Below, one piece after another: positions 8,499 through 16,715 of a stretch of DNA of 64,000 bases (positions within the stretch are counted from its first letter, which is position 1; each line of letters opens with the position of its first letter). The stretch is from Candidatus Delongbacteria bacterium. GTDB taxonomy: Bacteria > CAIWAD01. The position numbers were made by a program, and so were the translations under genes. A model generated the notes under the pieces. The model did not search any database and was not told the origin of the DNA. It worked only from the letters and a program-made list of their open reading frames with translations. Location of the stretch: positions 186,001-250,000 of the forward strand of contig JBAYTZ010000002.1 in the NCBI GenBank assembly GCA_041675285.1, in the 5' to 3' direction.

Positions 8499-9209
8499 AT
8501 GCTTCATCGTGACTCGGTTTCCCTGCTGCTGGGCGTGGCCCTGGGCTGCGCCTCCTGCACGTGCACGTCCTCGGCCGACTCCGGCCGGCGCAGTCCCTTC
8601 CGGGGGGACGGGGTGACGGGGAACGGCCAGGCCGCCGAACAGGTCCTGGAGTTGGCCAGCTTCCACTCCGTCGAAGCCGGTTCGGCCCTGGAGGTGGTGA
8701 TTCATCCCGGCCAGGCCCAGCGCGTGGTGCTCTCCGGCGATTCGAACCTGCTCAAGTACGTCCAGGCCCGGGTCCAGGGCGGCCAGCTGGAGCTCAGCAT
8801 GGACGGCCCGTCCATGTCGCCCAAGTTGCCCCTCAAGGCGGAGATCTGGATTCCGGAGCTGAAGGCAGTGGAAATGAGCGGCGCGGCCGAGCTGCTGTTG
8901 GAGAACGCCGAGCTGGCCAGCCTGGTGCTGGACTTGAGCGGCGCGTCCGAAGCCCTGCTCAGCGGGCGGATCGGCCGCTTGACGGCCCAGTTGTCGGGGG
9001 CCTCGGAACTGAAGGGCCGGGCCTGCCAGGTGAAGCAGGCGGAGCTGGACTTGTCGGGGGCGTCCGAAGGGGAACTCGAGGTGCTGGAGCAACTGGACGC
9101 CGACTGCTCCGGGGCCAGCGAACTGGAGTTGTGGGGAGATCCGCCCCGGCGCAAGGTGGAGTGTTCCGGCGCCTCGGAAGTGCGGGAACGCGGTCCCCTG
9201 GCCGACTAG
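8499..9209 (+). CDS. GIN-domain (DUF2807-like) putative lipoprotein
   Basis: A 236-residue paralogue of the previous gene. The N-terminus MLHRDSVSLLLGVALGCASC looks like a lipoprotein signal with candidate lipobox cysteines at 16 and 19, so it probably sits in the envelope. The GIN core starts LASFHSVEAGSALEVVIHPG, the same opening as in the upstream protein. It contains a run of at least five SGAS/SGAA-E motifs spaced about 20 residues apart, one per beta-helix turn. A GAAAGGA ribosome site precedes the ATG. The two genes end at the bidirectional terminator at 9231-9256. Function unknown. Confidence 0.78.
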   Translation: MLHRDSVSLLLGVALGCASCTCTSSADSGRRSPFRGDGVTGNGQAAEQVLELASFHSVEAGSALEVVIHPGQAQRVVLSGDSNLLKYVQARVQGGQLELSMDGPSMSPKLPLKAEIWIPELKAVEMSGAAELLLENAELASLVLDLSGASEALLSGRIGRLTAQLSGASELKGRACQVKQAELDLSGASEGELEVLEQLDADCSGASELELWGDPPRRKVECSGASEVRERGPLAD

Positions 9210-9230
9210 GTTTCACCGTACCGAACACGA

Positions 9231-9256
9231 AAAAGGCCCGCGCAAGCGGGCCTTTT
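9231..9256. terminator. Bidirectional intrinsic terminator (GIN genes / rpmA)
   Basis: AAAAGGCCCGC (9231-9241), GCAA loop, GCGGGCCTTTT (9246-9256), with T-runs on both strands. It lies between the convergent GIN gene pair and rpmA and can serve both. Confidence 0.9.
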
Positions 9257-9281
9257 GAATGGTCTGGCGGTCGGGGGCGGC

Positions 9282-9533
9282 TCAGTCGACGAGAATGCGC
9301 ACCAGCTTGCGGCCGTCCCGGCTGTAGAAGTTCACCACGCCGTCCGAGGTGGCGTACAGGGTGTCGTCGGAGCCGATGCCCACGTTCTTGCCTGGATGGA
9401 ACTTGGTGCCGCGCTGCCGCACGATGATGTTGCCGTTGCGCACGACTTCGCCACCGTACTTCTTCACGCCCAGATACTGCGGATTGGAGTCACGCCCGTT
9501 GCGGGTTGAACTCTGTCCCTTTTTGTGTGCCAT
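9282..9533 (-). CDS. rpmA: 50S ribosomal protein L27
   Basis: An 83-residue protein starting MAHKKGQSSTRNGRDSNPQ, the typical L27 N-terminus that reaches toward the peptidyl-transferase centre. No Firmicutes-type N-terminal cleavage extension is present. The ATG at 9531-9533 was chosen by homology; upstream in-frame codons only extend into the spacer. It lies 22 bp after rplU and ends 25 bp before a strong terminator. Confidence 0.97.
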   Translation of the reverse strand: MAHKKGQSSTRNGRDSNPQYLGVKKYGGEVVRNGNIIVRQRGTKFHPGKNVGIGSDDTLYATSDGVVNFYSRDGRKLVRILVD

Positions 9534-9555
9534 GACGTGTTCCTCTCCCGCTGGT

Positions 9556-9867
9556 TCAGGCCTGGATGCCGTTGACGGCAATCAGCGTGTACTGCTGACG
9601 ATGTCCATGCTTGCGACGAAAGCCCTTGCGGCGCTTCATCTTGAAGTTGATGACCTTGCGCGCCTTGCCGTGCTCCAACACCGTGGCGTCGATGCTGACA
9701 CCCTCAAGAGCCGGGGAGCCAAAACGGCTCTGCGCGCCATCCACCAGGGCCAAGACCCGGTCCACGGCGACTTTGTCGCCCGCCTCGGCCTGCAGCAAAG
9801 GCACCCGCACCTTGAGACCCTGGCTCAGGTGGAACTGCCGGCCGGCGATTTCCGCGATGGCGTACAT
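9556..9867 (-). CDS. rplU: 50S ribosomal protein L21
   Basis: A 103-residue L21 beginning MYAIAEIAGRQFHLSQG, with the internal VDGAQSRFGSP stretch and the RRKGFRRKHGHRQ tail typical of L21, which binds 23S rRNA. The start at 9865-9867 is preferred to an in-frame ATG eight codons upstream because L21 proteins start with MYA. The order rng-rplU-rpmA is seen in many bacteria. Confidence 0.96.
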   Translation of the reverse strand: MYAIAEIAGRQFHLSQGLKVRVPLLQAEAGDKVAVDRVLALVDGAQSRFGSPALEGVSIDATVLEHGKARKVINFKMKRRKGFRRKHGHRQQYTLIAVNGIQA

Positions 9868-9924
9868 GTCAGCTTCCTCCGTCCGTTGCAAAGGCGGAAA
9901 GTATAGCGCCTTGGGCGTGAAGAG

Positions 9925-11580
9925 TCAAGGTTCCTCGTCCACATCCACGTCCAGGCGCGAACGCAACCCCGGCAGACCGGGCAGATCGTCCAGCTCCTCG
10001 CCGGCCGCCTCGTCCCACTCCGCGGCGTCGAAGGCCGGTCCGTGGTCCGCCGTGGCCCCCGTCATGCGCTGGGCGCCCACGCCGCGCGCGTGCTCGGCCG
10101 TGACGTCCCGGCCCTGGCGCGGCGACAGGCAGCGGAACTCGGTCTCCTCCAGGCGCTCGTCGGCCTTGACGCGAATCAACATGAAGTGCCGCCACATCAG
10201 GCGCCAAAGCAGGTTGCGCTTGCCCGCCGTCAAGTGGGCGTGCAGGGGCGGCGCCACCTGGATCAGCAGCCGGCGCTCCCGCGTGGCCGCCTTGAAGCGA
10301 CGGATCCAGCGGTCCAGCTCCGTCAGCAGGGTTTCCCGGCTGGGCACCAGGCCCGAGCCGCCGCAGTGCCGGCAGGGCTGGTGCAGGGTGTGGATCAGCG
10401 CCGGCCGCACGCGTTCGCGGGTCATCTCCATCAGGCCGAAGCGCGAGAGCGGGGCCACGTCCGTCTGGGCGCGGTCCTGCTTGAGGATCTGGCGCATCTC
10501 CTGCATCAGGCGCAGGCGGTGCTCCTCCTGCTGCATGTCGATGAAGTCGATCACGATCAGCCCGCCCAGGTCGCGCAGCCGCAGTTGGCGGCCGATCTCC
10601 CGCGCGGCCTCCAGGTTCACGCGGAGGGCGTTGTCCTCCAGGTTGCGCCGGCGCGCGAAACGGCCCGAGTTCACGTCGATGGTGTTCATGGCCTCGGTGG
10701 ACTCGATGATCAGATAGCAGCCGCCCTTGACCCAGACCCGGCGCTCGATGCTGCGCTCGATCTCCTCCTCGATGCCCAGGCTGTCGAAGAGCGGCTCCCG
10801 GCCGGTGTAGAGGTGCACGCGGTCCCGCAGCTCGGGCAGCACCTCCTGCATGTAGGCGCCCAGCTCCTTGTGCAGGCCGCGGTTGTCGCAGATGACCTCG
10901 TCCAGGTCCGCCGTGAACAGGTCGCGCATGACGTGGGAGACCATGCCGGGCTCCCGGTGCACGACCTCGCCCACGGGGGCCTGCTCCAGCTTGACACGGA
11001 CCTCCTCCCAGTGGGCCAGGAGGTCGCGCAGGTCGGAGCCGATCTGCTCGCGGGAGTGGCCCTCGGCCACGGTGCGCACGATCAGGCCGTGGCCCTCCGG
11101 GCGCAGCTCCTTGAGCAGGTCCTTGAGCCGGCGCCGTTCCGCCGTGGACTTGATGCGCCGGCTGACGCCCGTGATCTCGTCGCCCGGGATCAGCACCAGG
11201 TAGCGTCCCGCCAGGCTGATCTCCATCGAGAGGCGCGCACCCTTGGTGCCGATGGGTTCCTTCACCACCTGCACGGGCACCAGCTGCCCCACCTGCAGGG
11301 CCTGGCCGGCGGGCAGCCCGCACTTGGAGCGGCCGGGCAAGTTCCAGCGCCGGGGCGTGCAGCAGTCCGGGAAGGGCAGGAAGCCGTCCGCCTCCAGGCC
11401 CGCGTCCACGAAGGCCGCCTGCATGCTGGGCGCCAGTTTCACCACCCGGCCGTTGACCACGTGGCCCAGCAGACGGTCACGCTCCGCCCGCTCCACGTAG
11501 AAATCCGTCAGGCGGCCGTCCTCGAGAATGGCCACCCGGCTCTCCGCCGGCGAGCTGTTGATGACGATCTGGCGCTTCAT
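9925..11580 (-). CDS. rng: Ribonuclease G (RNase E/G family)
   Basis: A 551-residue endoribonuclease for rRNA maturation and mRNA decay. It opens with MKRQIVINSSPAESRVAILEDG, and then has the S1-like RNA-binding domain (about 35-125) with AAFVDAGLEADGFL. Catalytic metal-binding aspartates are seen in NTIDVNSG and IVIDFIDM. The zinc-link CRHCGGSG follows near residue 400. There is no long C-terminal degradosome scaffold as in RNase E, only an acidic tail. It lies 57 bp upstream of rplU. Confidence 0.93.
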   Translation of the reverse strand: MKRQIVINSSPAESRVAILEDGRLTDFYVERAERDRLLGHVVNGRVVKLAPSMQAAFVDAGLEADGFLPFPDCCTPRRWNLPGRSKCGLPAGQALQVGQLVPVQVVKEPIGTKGARLSMEISLAGRYLVLIPGDEITGVSRRIKSTAERRRLKDLLKELRPEGHGLIVRTVAEGHSREQIGSDLRDLLAHWEEVRVKLEQAPVGEVVHREPGMVSHVMRDLFTADLDEVICDNRGLHKELGAYMQEVLPELRDRVHLYTGREPLFDSLGIEEEIERSIERRVWVKGGCYLIIESTEAMNTIDVNSGRFARRRNLEDNALRVNLEAAREIGRQLRLRDLGGLIVIDFIDMQQEEHRLRLMQEMRQILKQDRAQTDVAPLSRFGLMEMTRERVRPALIHTLHQPCRHCGGSGLVPSRETLLTELDRWIRRFKAATRERRLLIQVAPPLHAHLTAGKRNLLWRLMWRHFMLIRVKADERLEETEFRCLSPRQGRDVTAEHARGVGAQRMTGATADHGPAFDAAEWDEAAGEELDDLPGLPGLRSRLDVDVDEEP

Positions 11581-11640
11581 GGCCGGGTTCCGGGGCGGGG
11601 CGGTGGAGCGGCCGGGGTCGAACAGGGGAGCATGGATGCC

Positions 11641-12279
11641 TCAGATGCCCGGGTTGTAATACATGGTCCCGCTGACGGGACGGCAGAGGCGCTCCAGCAG
11701 TGCCTGCCGATGCGCGGCGTTGTTGACGAAGTCGATCTCGTTGGCGTTGACGATGAGCAGGGGCGTGCGCGTGTAGCTCAGGAAAAAGGCGTTGTAGGCG
11801 TCGTTGAGCTGGCGGATGTACTCGGTGCTCATCTCCCGCTCGTAGCTGCGGTTGCGCACCTGGATGTTGCGCATCAGGCGGTCCACGTTGGACTGGAGGT
11901 AGACCACCAGGTCCGGCCGGTGCGCGTCGCGCTCCATGAACTCGATGATCTTCTCGTAGAGCACCAGCTCGCGCTCGTCCAGGTTGAGGTAGGCGAAGAT
12001 CTTGTCCTTGTCGAACAGGTAGTCGCAGACCGAGACCTCGGCGAACAGGCTCATCTGCCGGTGGCGCAGCAGCTGGTTGTAGCGCGCGAACAGGAAGTTG
12101 AGCTGCACCTGGAAGGCGTAGTGCCGGGGCTCGCGGTAGAAATCCTCCAGAAAGGGATTCTTGTGCGGCTCCTCCAGGATCAGCTGCGCGCCCCACTCCT
12201 GCGCCAGGATGTTGCACAGGCTGGTCTTCCCCACCCCGATCACGCCTTCCACGGCGACCGATTTCAGCTCCGGCACCAT
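11641..12279 (-). CDS. Deoxynucleoside kinase (dGK/dCK family)
   Basis: A 212-residue salvage kinase that phosphorylates deoxynucleosides. The P-loop VEGVIGVGKTS is at residues 10-20, EEPHKNPFLEDFY follows, and VRNRSYERE looks like the lid/DRx region. The ATG at 12277-12279 follows from the homologous start MVPELKSVAVEG; the frame runs much further upstream only as an overlap with folK. It overlaps folK by 16 bp. The folK-kinase pairing is common in Bacteroidetes and Chlorobi. Which deoxynucleoside it prefers cannot be told. Confidence 0.88.
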   Translation of the reverse strand: MVPELKSVAVEGVIGVGKTSLCNILAQEWGAQLILEEPHKNPFLEDFYREPRHYAFQVQLNFLFARYNQLLRHRQMSLFAEVSVCDYLFDKDKIFAYLNLDERELVLYEKIIEFMERDAHRPDLVVYLQSNVDRLMRNIQVRNRSYEREMSTEYIRQLNDAYNAFFLSYTRTPLLIVNANEIDFVNNAAHRQALLERLCRPVSGTMYYNPGI

Positions 12280-12779
12280 CCAGGGTCCTCCATGCGCCGG
12301 ACCGCGTCCGGCTCCTGCGCCCGCAGGCGCCGCACATCCAGACTCAACTCGTGGCCGTCCCGCGGGTCCCGCAGGTCCGGATCCAGTTCCAGCAAGGGTT
12401 CCAGCACGAAGGCCCGCTGGCAAAGGCCCGGGTGGGGCAGCGCCAGCCGCGCTCCCGCCACCAACAGGGGGCCGTCCTCGAGGGCCAGCAGCAGGTCCAG
12501 GTCCAGCTCCCGTTCCCGCCAGTGGGGCCGGGACTGCCGTCCCAGGCGGCGCTCCAGTTCCTTCAGCCGCTCCAGCAGCGCGCCCGGCCCCAGGGCCACG
12601 GCCAGCCGGGCCGCGGCGTTGAGAAAATCCGGCTGGTCGGCCGGCCCGACAGGCCGGGTCAACCAGAGACTGGAGACGGCCTGCACGCGGCAGGGGCCCT
12701 GGTCCAATTCGCGCAGCGCCCGGGCCAGCGTGGCGCGCACGGGGCCCAGGTTGCCGCCCAGGCCGAGCCAGGCGATCAT
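12264..12779 (-). CDS. folK: 2-amino-4-hydroxy-6-hydroxymethyldihydropteridine diphosphokinase
   Basis: A 171-residue HPPK of folate biosynthesis; it transfers pyrophosphate from ATP to the pterin made by FolB. Visible motifs are WLGLGGNLG at the N-terminus, SSLW, QPDFLNAA, and the signature RERELDLDLLLALE with metal-binding aspartates, then LPHPGLCQRAFVLEPL. The start overlaps folB by four bases (ATGA), and the end overlaps the kinase gene. Confidence 0.93.
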   Translation of the reverse strand: MIAWLGLGGNLGPVRATLARALRELDQGPCRVQAVSSLWLTRPVGPADQPDFLNAAARLAVALGPGALLERLKELERRLGRQSRPHWRERELDLDLLLALEDGPLLVAGARLALPHPGLCQRAFVLEPLLELDPDLRDPRDGHELSLDVRRLRAQEPDAVRRMEDPGWCRS

Positions 12780-13237
12780 CGCCCCGCGCTCTCCGCCCCG
12801 GCGTCAGGTTCGGGCGCTCCATCGTCCCGCTGCAGCCAGCGCGGATTCACCCGGGTGATCTCCACTTCCACGTGCCCGAAGAAGTTGGGAATGGGCGGAC
12901 TCAGCTTGCGCACGCAGAGCTGCAGGGCGTCCACGCGCGGGAACTGCCGGAAGATCTCCTCCGCCAGGCCCTCCACCAGCCGTTCCAGCAAATGAAAGCG
13001 CCGGCTGGTGACCCACTGGGTCACGCCGGCATGGAGGGTCTGATAATTGAGGGCGTCGTCCAGCGCATCGCTGCGCCCGGCCGGAGCGCAATCCAGGAAG
13101 GCCTGCACGCTCAGCTCGAAGCGCTGGCCGAGCGTGGATTCCTCGGTGCGGTGGCCATGGTAGGCGTAGAACTGGATACCCTCGATTCCCACCCGGTCGG
13201 AATTGCGGCGGATGCGGAGAAACACGTCACGATGCAT
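12776..13237 (-). CDS. folB: Dihydroneopterin aldolase
   Basis: A 153-residue enzyme that cleaves dihydroneopterin to hydroxymethyl-dihydropterin for folate synthesis. It shows VGIEGIQFYAYHG with the active-site Tyr/His pattern, EESTLGQRFELSVQ, DALDDALNYQTL and the late VRKLSPPIPNFFGHVEVEI segment. It carries an acidic C-terminal tail longer than usual. It is coupled to folK by an ATGA overlap. Confidence 0.9.
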   Translation of the reverse strand: MHRDVFLRIRRNSDRVGIEGIQFYAYHGHRTEESTLGQRFELSVQAFLDCAPAGRSDALDDALNYQTLHAGVTQWVTSRRFHLLERLVEGLAEEIFRQFPRVDALQLCVRKLSPPIPNFFGHVEVEITRVNPRWLQRDDGAPEPDAGAESAGR

Positions 13238-13308
13238 GGCCCAAGGTAGAAACTCGCGCCCGTCCCGGCACCTCTCCCGCCGGCCCGTCTGCCACCCGGT
13301 GGCGAGAA

Positions 13309-14535
13309 TCAGCTGCGGAAGATCACCTCTTCGCGCTGGAACATGCGCACCGCCGCCCAGAGGGCCAGTCCGGCGTAGCCCAGGTTGATGGCGAAGACCG
13401 CGGCCATCAGGCCCAGCTGGCTGTAATCCTGCAGCAGCGCGTCGCGGATCAGCAGCGTGACATTGAAGACCGGCACGAAGGCCAGCGCCAGGTTGAGCTT
13501 GAGGCCCGGGATCATGCTGGCCATGGAGGGGAAGATCACCAGCATCAGCAGCGGACCCATGTAGCTCTGGGCCTCCTTCATGGAGCGTGCGTGCAGGCAG
13601 ACCGCCAGCATCACGGCGGCGAAGGTCAGGGCCACGGGCAGCAGCAGCAGCAGGCCCAGCCCCAGCGCCGAGGGCTCGATGTGCAGGGGCAGGCCGCCGC
13701 GTAGCAGCCGGTCGGCGGCGAAACGGAAGTAGGCGTACTGGCCGCCCAGGGTGAAAATCGCGCTGCCCAGGGCCATCACTGAGGTGGCGATGTACTTGCC
13801 CAGCACCACGTCCAGCCTCGACACAGGGTTGACCAGCAGGGTCTCGATGGTGCTGCGCTCCTTCTCGCCGGCCGTCAGGTCCATGGCCGGATACATGGCG
13901 CCCTGGATGCAGAGGATCAGGATCAGGTAGGGCAGGAAGCGGGCGATCAGTTCCGCGGCCTGGCGCTTGGGCGGGGCGGTCTCGACGTGCTGGATGCTCC
14001 AGGGTGTGCCCAGGTCGGGACGCAGCTGCTGCCGGCGCAACCAGCCCTGCAGATGCGCCTCGCGCAGGGTGGTCAGGCCCGCCAGCAGCTCCTCGCCGGC
14101 CAGTTTCGCCTCGTCGTCGGTGGAATCGAAGTAGAGACGCAACGCGGGCGTCGCGCTGCTGTCCGCGGGCCGGGACAGGCGCTCCAGGGCCTGGGCCAGC
14201 CCGGGGCCGAACTCGAGCACCATGTCCACGCCCTCGCGGGCCAGCAGGCTGTCCACGGGCAGGGCGGGATCGGCGTCCTCGAGATAGACGAAGCGCCCGT
14301 CCTGGGCCTTGAGCGAGTCCAGCAGCCCAAGGGCCGGGCTCTCTCCGCGCACCATCACGCCGGTCTCGGCACTCTTGAGTTTCTCCATCGACTTGCTGGT
14401 CATCCAGACCACGCCGGACATGAGCAGGGGAAAGGAAAGGATGGGGATCAGGATCATGGAAACGATGGTCCGCCGGTCGCGGAACAGGTCGCGCAATTCC
14501 TTGGCCGCCACCACCCAGATGATGCGCGCGTTCAT
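13309..14535 (-). CDS. natB: ABC-2 type permease, NatB-like
   Basis: A 408-residue membrane protein of the ABC-2 permease family. It has one N-terminal transmembrane segment (about 22-44), a large extracytoplasmic domain (about 45-195), and a C-terminal block of about five helices. The segment MYPAMDLTAGEKERSTIETLL is the characteristic ABC-2/NatB signature before the helix block. With NatA it may export sodium or another substrate. Its ATPase gene is natA, separated by yihY; natB and yihY overlap as ATGA. Confidence 0.8.
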   Translation of the reverse strand: MNARIIWVVAAKELRDLFRDRRTIVSMILIPILSFPLLMSGVVWMTSKSMEKLKSAETGVMVRGESPALGLLDSLKAQDGRFVYLEDADPALPVDSLLAREGVDMVLEFGPGLAQALERLSRPADSSATPALRLYFDSTDDEAKLAGEELLAGLTTLREAHLQGWLRRQQLRPDLGTPWSIQHVETAPPKRQAAELIARFLPYLILILCIQGAMYPAMDLTAGEKERSTIETLLVNPVSRLDVVLGKYIATSVMALGSAIFTLGGQYAYFRFAADRLLRGGLPLHIEPSALGLGLLLLLPVALTFAAVMLAVCLHARSMKEAQSYMGPLLMLVIFPSMASMIPGLKLNLALAFVPVFNVTLLIRDALLQDYSQLGLMAAVFAINLGYAGLALWAAVRMFQREEVIFRS

Positions 14536-15878
14536 GCCTCGTCCTCCCCTTCCGCCTGGGCCATGGCCCGGTCCTCGCGGGTCAGCGCCCGCAGCATGTC
14601 CTTGTGCCGGCTGGACAGGCGGCCCAGCAGGTCCTTCAGGTATTCGGGCCGGTCCTGGCGGGTGAACTCCGCCGGATCGCGCAGAAAGAGCCCGGCCACG
14701 GCGCCGGCGTCCAGGTGCTCCCGGGGCCGCGCGGGCAGCACCAGCACCTTCTCGCCCTCCCGGGCCCGGCGCAGCAGGCCGCCCTCCATCATGGTCTCCA
14801 CCACGGCGTTGATTTCCGCTTCCGGCAGCCAGAACAGCCGGCCCAGCGTCTCCACCGTCAGTTCGCTGCCCACCTCGAAGCGGTCGAGCACGGCGTCGCG
14901 CACGGCCAGGGCGATGATGTACTCGGGCAGCGGCCCGTCGCGCCGGCTCTTGCGCTTGAGCAGGAGCGCCCGGCGGTTCTGGGTGATGAAGGAGATCTCC
15001 GCACCGGTGAGCACGATCACCCAGGTCAGGTAGACCCAGATCATGAAGAGCGGCAGCGCGGCCAGCGAGCCGTAGACCATGCTGTAGCTGCTGGCGCGCA
15101 CGGTGTAGAAGGCGAAGCCGATCTTGGCCAGTTCCCAGCCGGTCGCCGCGAAAGCCGCGCCGACAGCGGCGGCGGAGGCCCGCACGCGCGTGTTGGGCAC
15201 GGCCCAGTAGAGGAACAGGAAGCCGCCGAACTGGACCGCGATGGGCAAGAGGTGCCCGCGGGCCTGGTTGACCCAGCCGGGCAGCACGTCGAAGACGCGC
15301 ACCACCGCGGCCTCGCCCGAGAGGAACATGGAGACGCCGGCCACCACGGGCAGCAGGGTCATGAAGAGCCAGTAGCTGCTCAGGCGCTGGCGGATGCTGC
15401 GCGAGCGCCGCACGCGCCAGATGTTGTTGAGGTCGGTCTCGATGGTGGAGATGAGCGAGAAGACGCCCAGCCCCAGCGAAACCACTCCGAAAAGCCCCAG
15501 TGTGCCCAGGTCCAGCTCGGCCACCCGGGTGAGCAGAAACTGGGTGACCAGCTGCGAGCCGTCAGGGCTGAGGTATTCGGACAGCAGCGGCTGCAGCTGG
15601 GTCATCAGCCACTCGAAGCCGCCCACCTGCTTGAAGACCACCACCACCAGCCCCAGCAGCGGGATCATCGAGAGCAGCGTGGTGTAGGTGAGGGCCGCAG
15701 CCCGGGCGGCGGCGCCGCGCTGGAAGAACTCGCGCATGGTCTCCGCGAACAGCAGGACCAGGTCGCGGAAGAAGAAGGCGGGGTTCTGCTCCGGCCAGTT
15801 GATGCGGCCCAACTGGGTGCGGGCGGCGGCCACGAAACCGGTGTGGGGTTCGCGCGGGGTCTTAGGCCGTTTCGGCAT
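14532..15878 (-). CDS. YihY/BrkB-family membrane protein with winged-helix tail
   Basis: A 448-residue protein. Residues about 40-310 form the YihY/BrkB domain with six predicted membrane helices, including the family segments AAALTYTTLLSMIPLLG and YGSLAALPLFMIWVYLTW. The family was once called ribonuclease BN, but that assignment is not supported. The C-terminal 130 residues resemble a winged-helix region followed by a charged tail. Unusually, it lies between natA and natB and overlaps both genes, so co-translation with the transporter is likely. Confidence 0.85.
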   Translation of the reverse strand: MPKRPKTPREPHTGFVAAARTQLGRINWPEQNPAFFFRDLVLLFAETMREFFQRGAAARAAALTYTTLLSMIPLLGLVVVVFKQVGGFEWLMTQLQPLLSEYLSPDGSQLVTQFLLTRVAELDLGTLGLFGVVSLGLGVFSLISTIETDLNNIWRVRRSRSIRQRLSSYWLFMTLLPVVAGVSMFLSGEAAVVRVFDVLPGWVNQARGHLLPIAVQFGGFLFLYWAVPNTRVRASAAAVGAAFAATGWELAKIGFAFYTVRASSYSMVYGSLAALPLFMIWVYLTWVIVLTGAEISFITQNRRALLLKRKSRRDGPLPEYIIALAVRDAVLDRFEVGSELTVETLGRLFWLPEAEINAVVETMMEGGLLRRAREGEKVLVLPARPREHLDAGAVAGLFLRDPAEFTRQDRPEYLKDLLGRLSSRHKDMLRALTREDRAMAQAEGEDEA

Positions 15879-16602
15879 GGCCCGTCACCTTCAGGAAGAT
15901 CGAGTTCAGGTCGTGGGTGCCGTGGCGCCGGCCGATCTCGTCCAGGGTGCCCGCCTCGACGATTCGGCCCTTGTGGATGAAGGCCAGGTCGTGGCAGAGG
16001 CGTTCGGCCTCGGGCAGGATGTGGGTGGAGAAGAGCACGGTGCGCCCTTCCTGCGCGCAGCGGCGGATGAATTCCACCACGCTGGCGGAGGCGATCACGT
16101 CCAAGCCGCTGGTGGGCTCGTCCAGCACGATCACCTGGGGCTCGTGCAGGGCCGCGCGGGCGATGCTGCACTTCTGCTTCTGGCCCGTGGAGCACTTGCC
16201 CACCCGCTGGTGCAGGAAGTCCCGCATCTCCAGCAGGTCGGCCAGCTGCTCCGTGCGGCGGGCGATGCGCTCGGCGCTCATGCCCTGGAGCCGGCCGAAG
16301 TACTGCAGCGTCTCCGCCGGGGTCAGGCGGTCGTAGAGCCCCGTGGCCCCCGTCAGGAAACCCAGCCGCGCGCGCACCACGTCGGGCTCGGTCACCACGT
16401 CGTGGCCGTCCACGAGGATGCGCCCGGCGTCCGGCTTGAGCAGCGTGGCGATGGCCCGCAGGGTGGTGGTCTTGCCGGCGCCGTTGGGACCCAGCAGGCC
16501 GAACACGCGCCCGGGCAGGGCCCGCAGGTCGATGCCGTCCACGGCCATCACGCGCTTGGCGCCCTTGCCGAAGCTCTTGCGGAAGCCTTCGATCTCGATC
16601 AT
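15862..16602 (-). CDS. natA: ABC transporter ATPase, NatA-like
   Basis: A 246-residue ATP-binding subunit. Walker A is GPNGAGKTTTLRAIA, the ABC signature appears as CSTGQKQKCSIA, and Walker B as VIVLDEPTSGLD, followed by the switch histidine in FSTHILPEAERL. The start at 16600-16602 is chosen for the GAGGAG ribosome site 5-6 bases upstream; an earlier in-frame codon lacks one. It probably pairs with the NatB-like permease two genes on. A CTCTGTG-type repeat precedes the gene. Confidence 0.9.
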   Translation of the reverse strand: MIEIEGFRKSFGKGAKRVMAVDGIDLRALPGRVFGLLGPNGAGKTTTLRAIATLLKPDAGRILVDGHDVVTEPDVVRARLGFLTGATGLYDRLTPAETLQYFGRLQGMSAERIARRTEQLADLLEMRDFLHQRVGKCSTGQKQKCSIARAALHEPQVIVLDEPTSGLDVIASASVVEFIRRCAQEGRTVLFSTHILPEAERLCHDLAFIHKGRIVEAGTLDEIGRRHGTHDLNSIFLKVTGHAETA

Positions 16603-16621
16603 GCCCGATCTCCTCGCGAAC

Positions 16622-16693
16622 AACCACAGAGTCACAGAGACACCGTCACTCTTCCATACCTGACTGGCCGTGTCTCTGTGCCTCCGTGGTGAA
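16622..16693. repeat. CTCTGTG-type intergenic repeat, copy 1 (inverted pair)
   Basis: The left arm ACCACAGAGTCACAGAGACA and the right arm TGTCTCTGTGCCTCCGTGGT are near-perfect inverted copies around a 30-bp centre. Related blocks occur at 24266-24374 and 28018-28130. It fills most of the 113-bp gap between natA and the GWxTD gene. Confidence 0.8.
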
Positions 16694-16715
16694 GACCCGT
16701 TGAGACAAGCAGCGG

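Noticed and set aside
10042..12858. Very long open frame on the plus strand opposite rng and folK
   Set aside because: It lies fully opposite well-supported conserved genes and its translation is His/Gln/Ala/Val-rich low-complexity sequence, typical of antisense frames in GC-rich DNA.
13291..13303. GCCAC/GTGGC hairpin after natB
   Set aside because: Short stem without a T-run; too weak to call a terminator.
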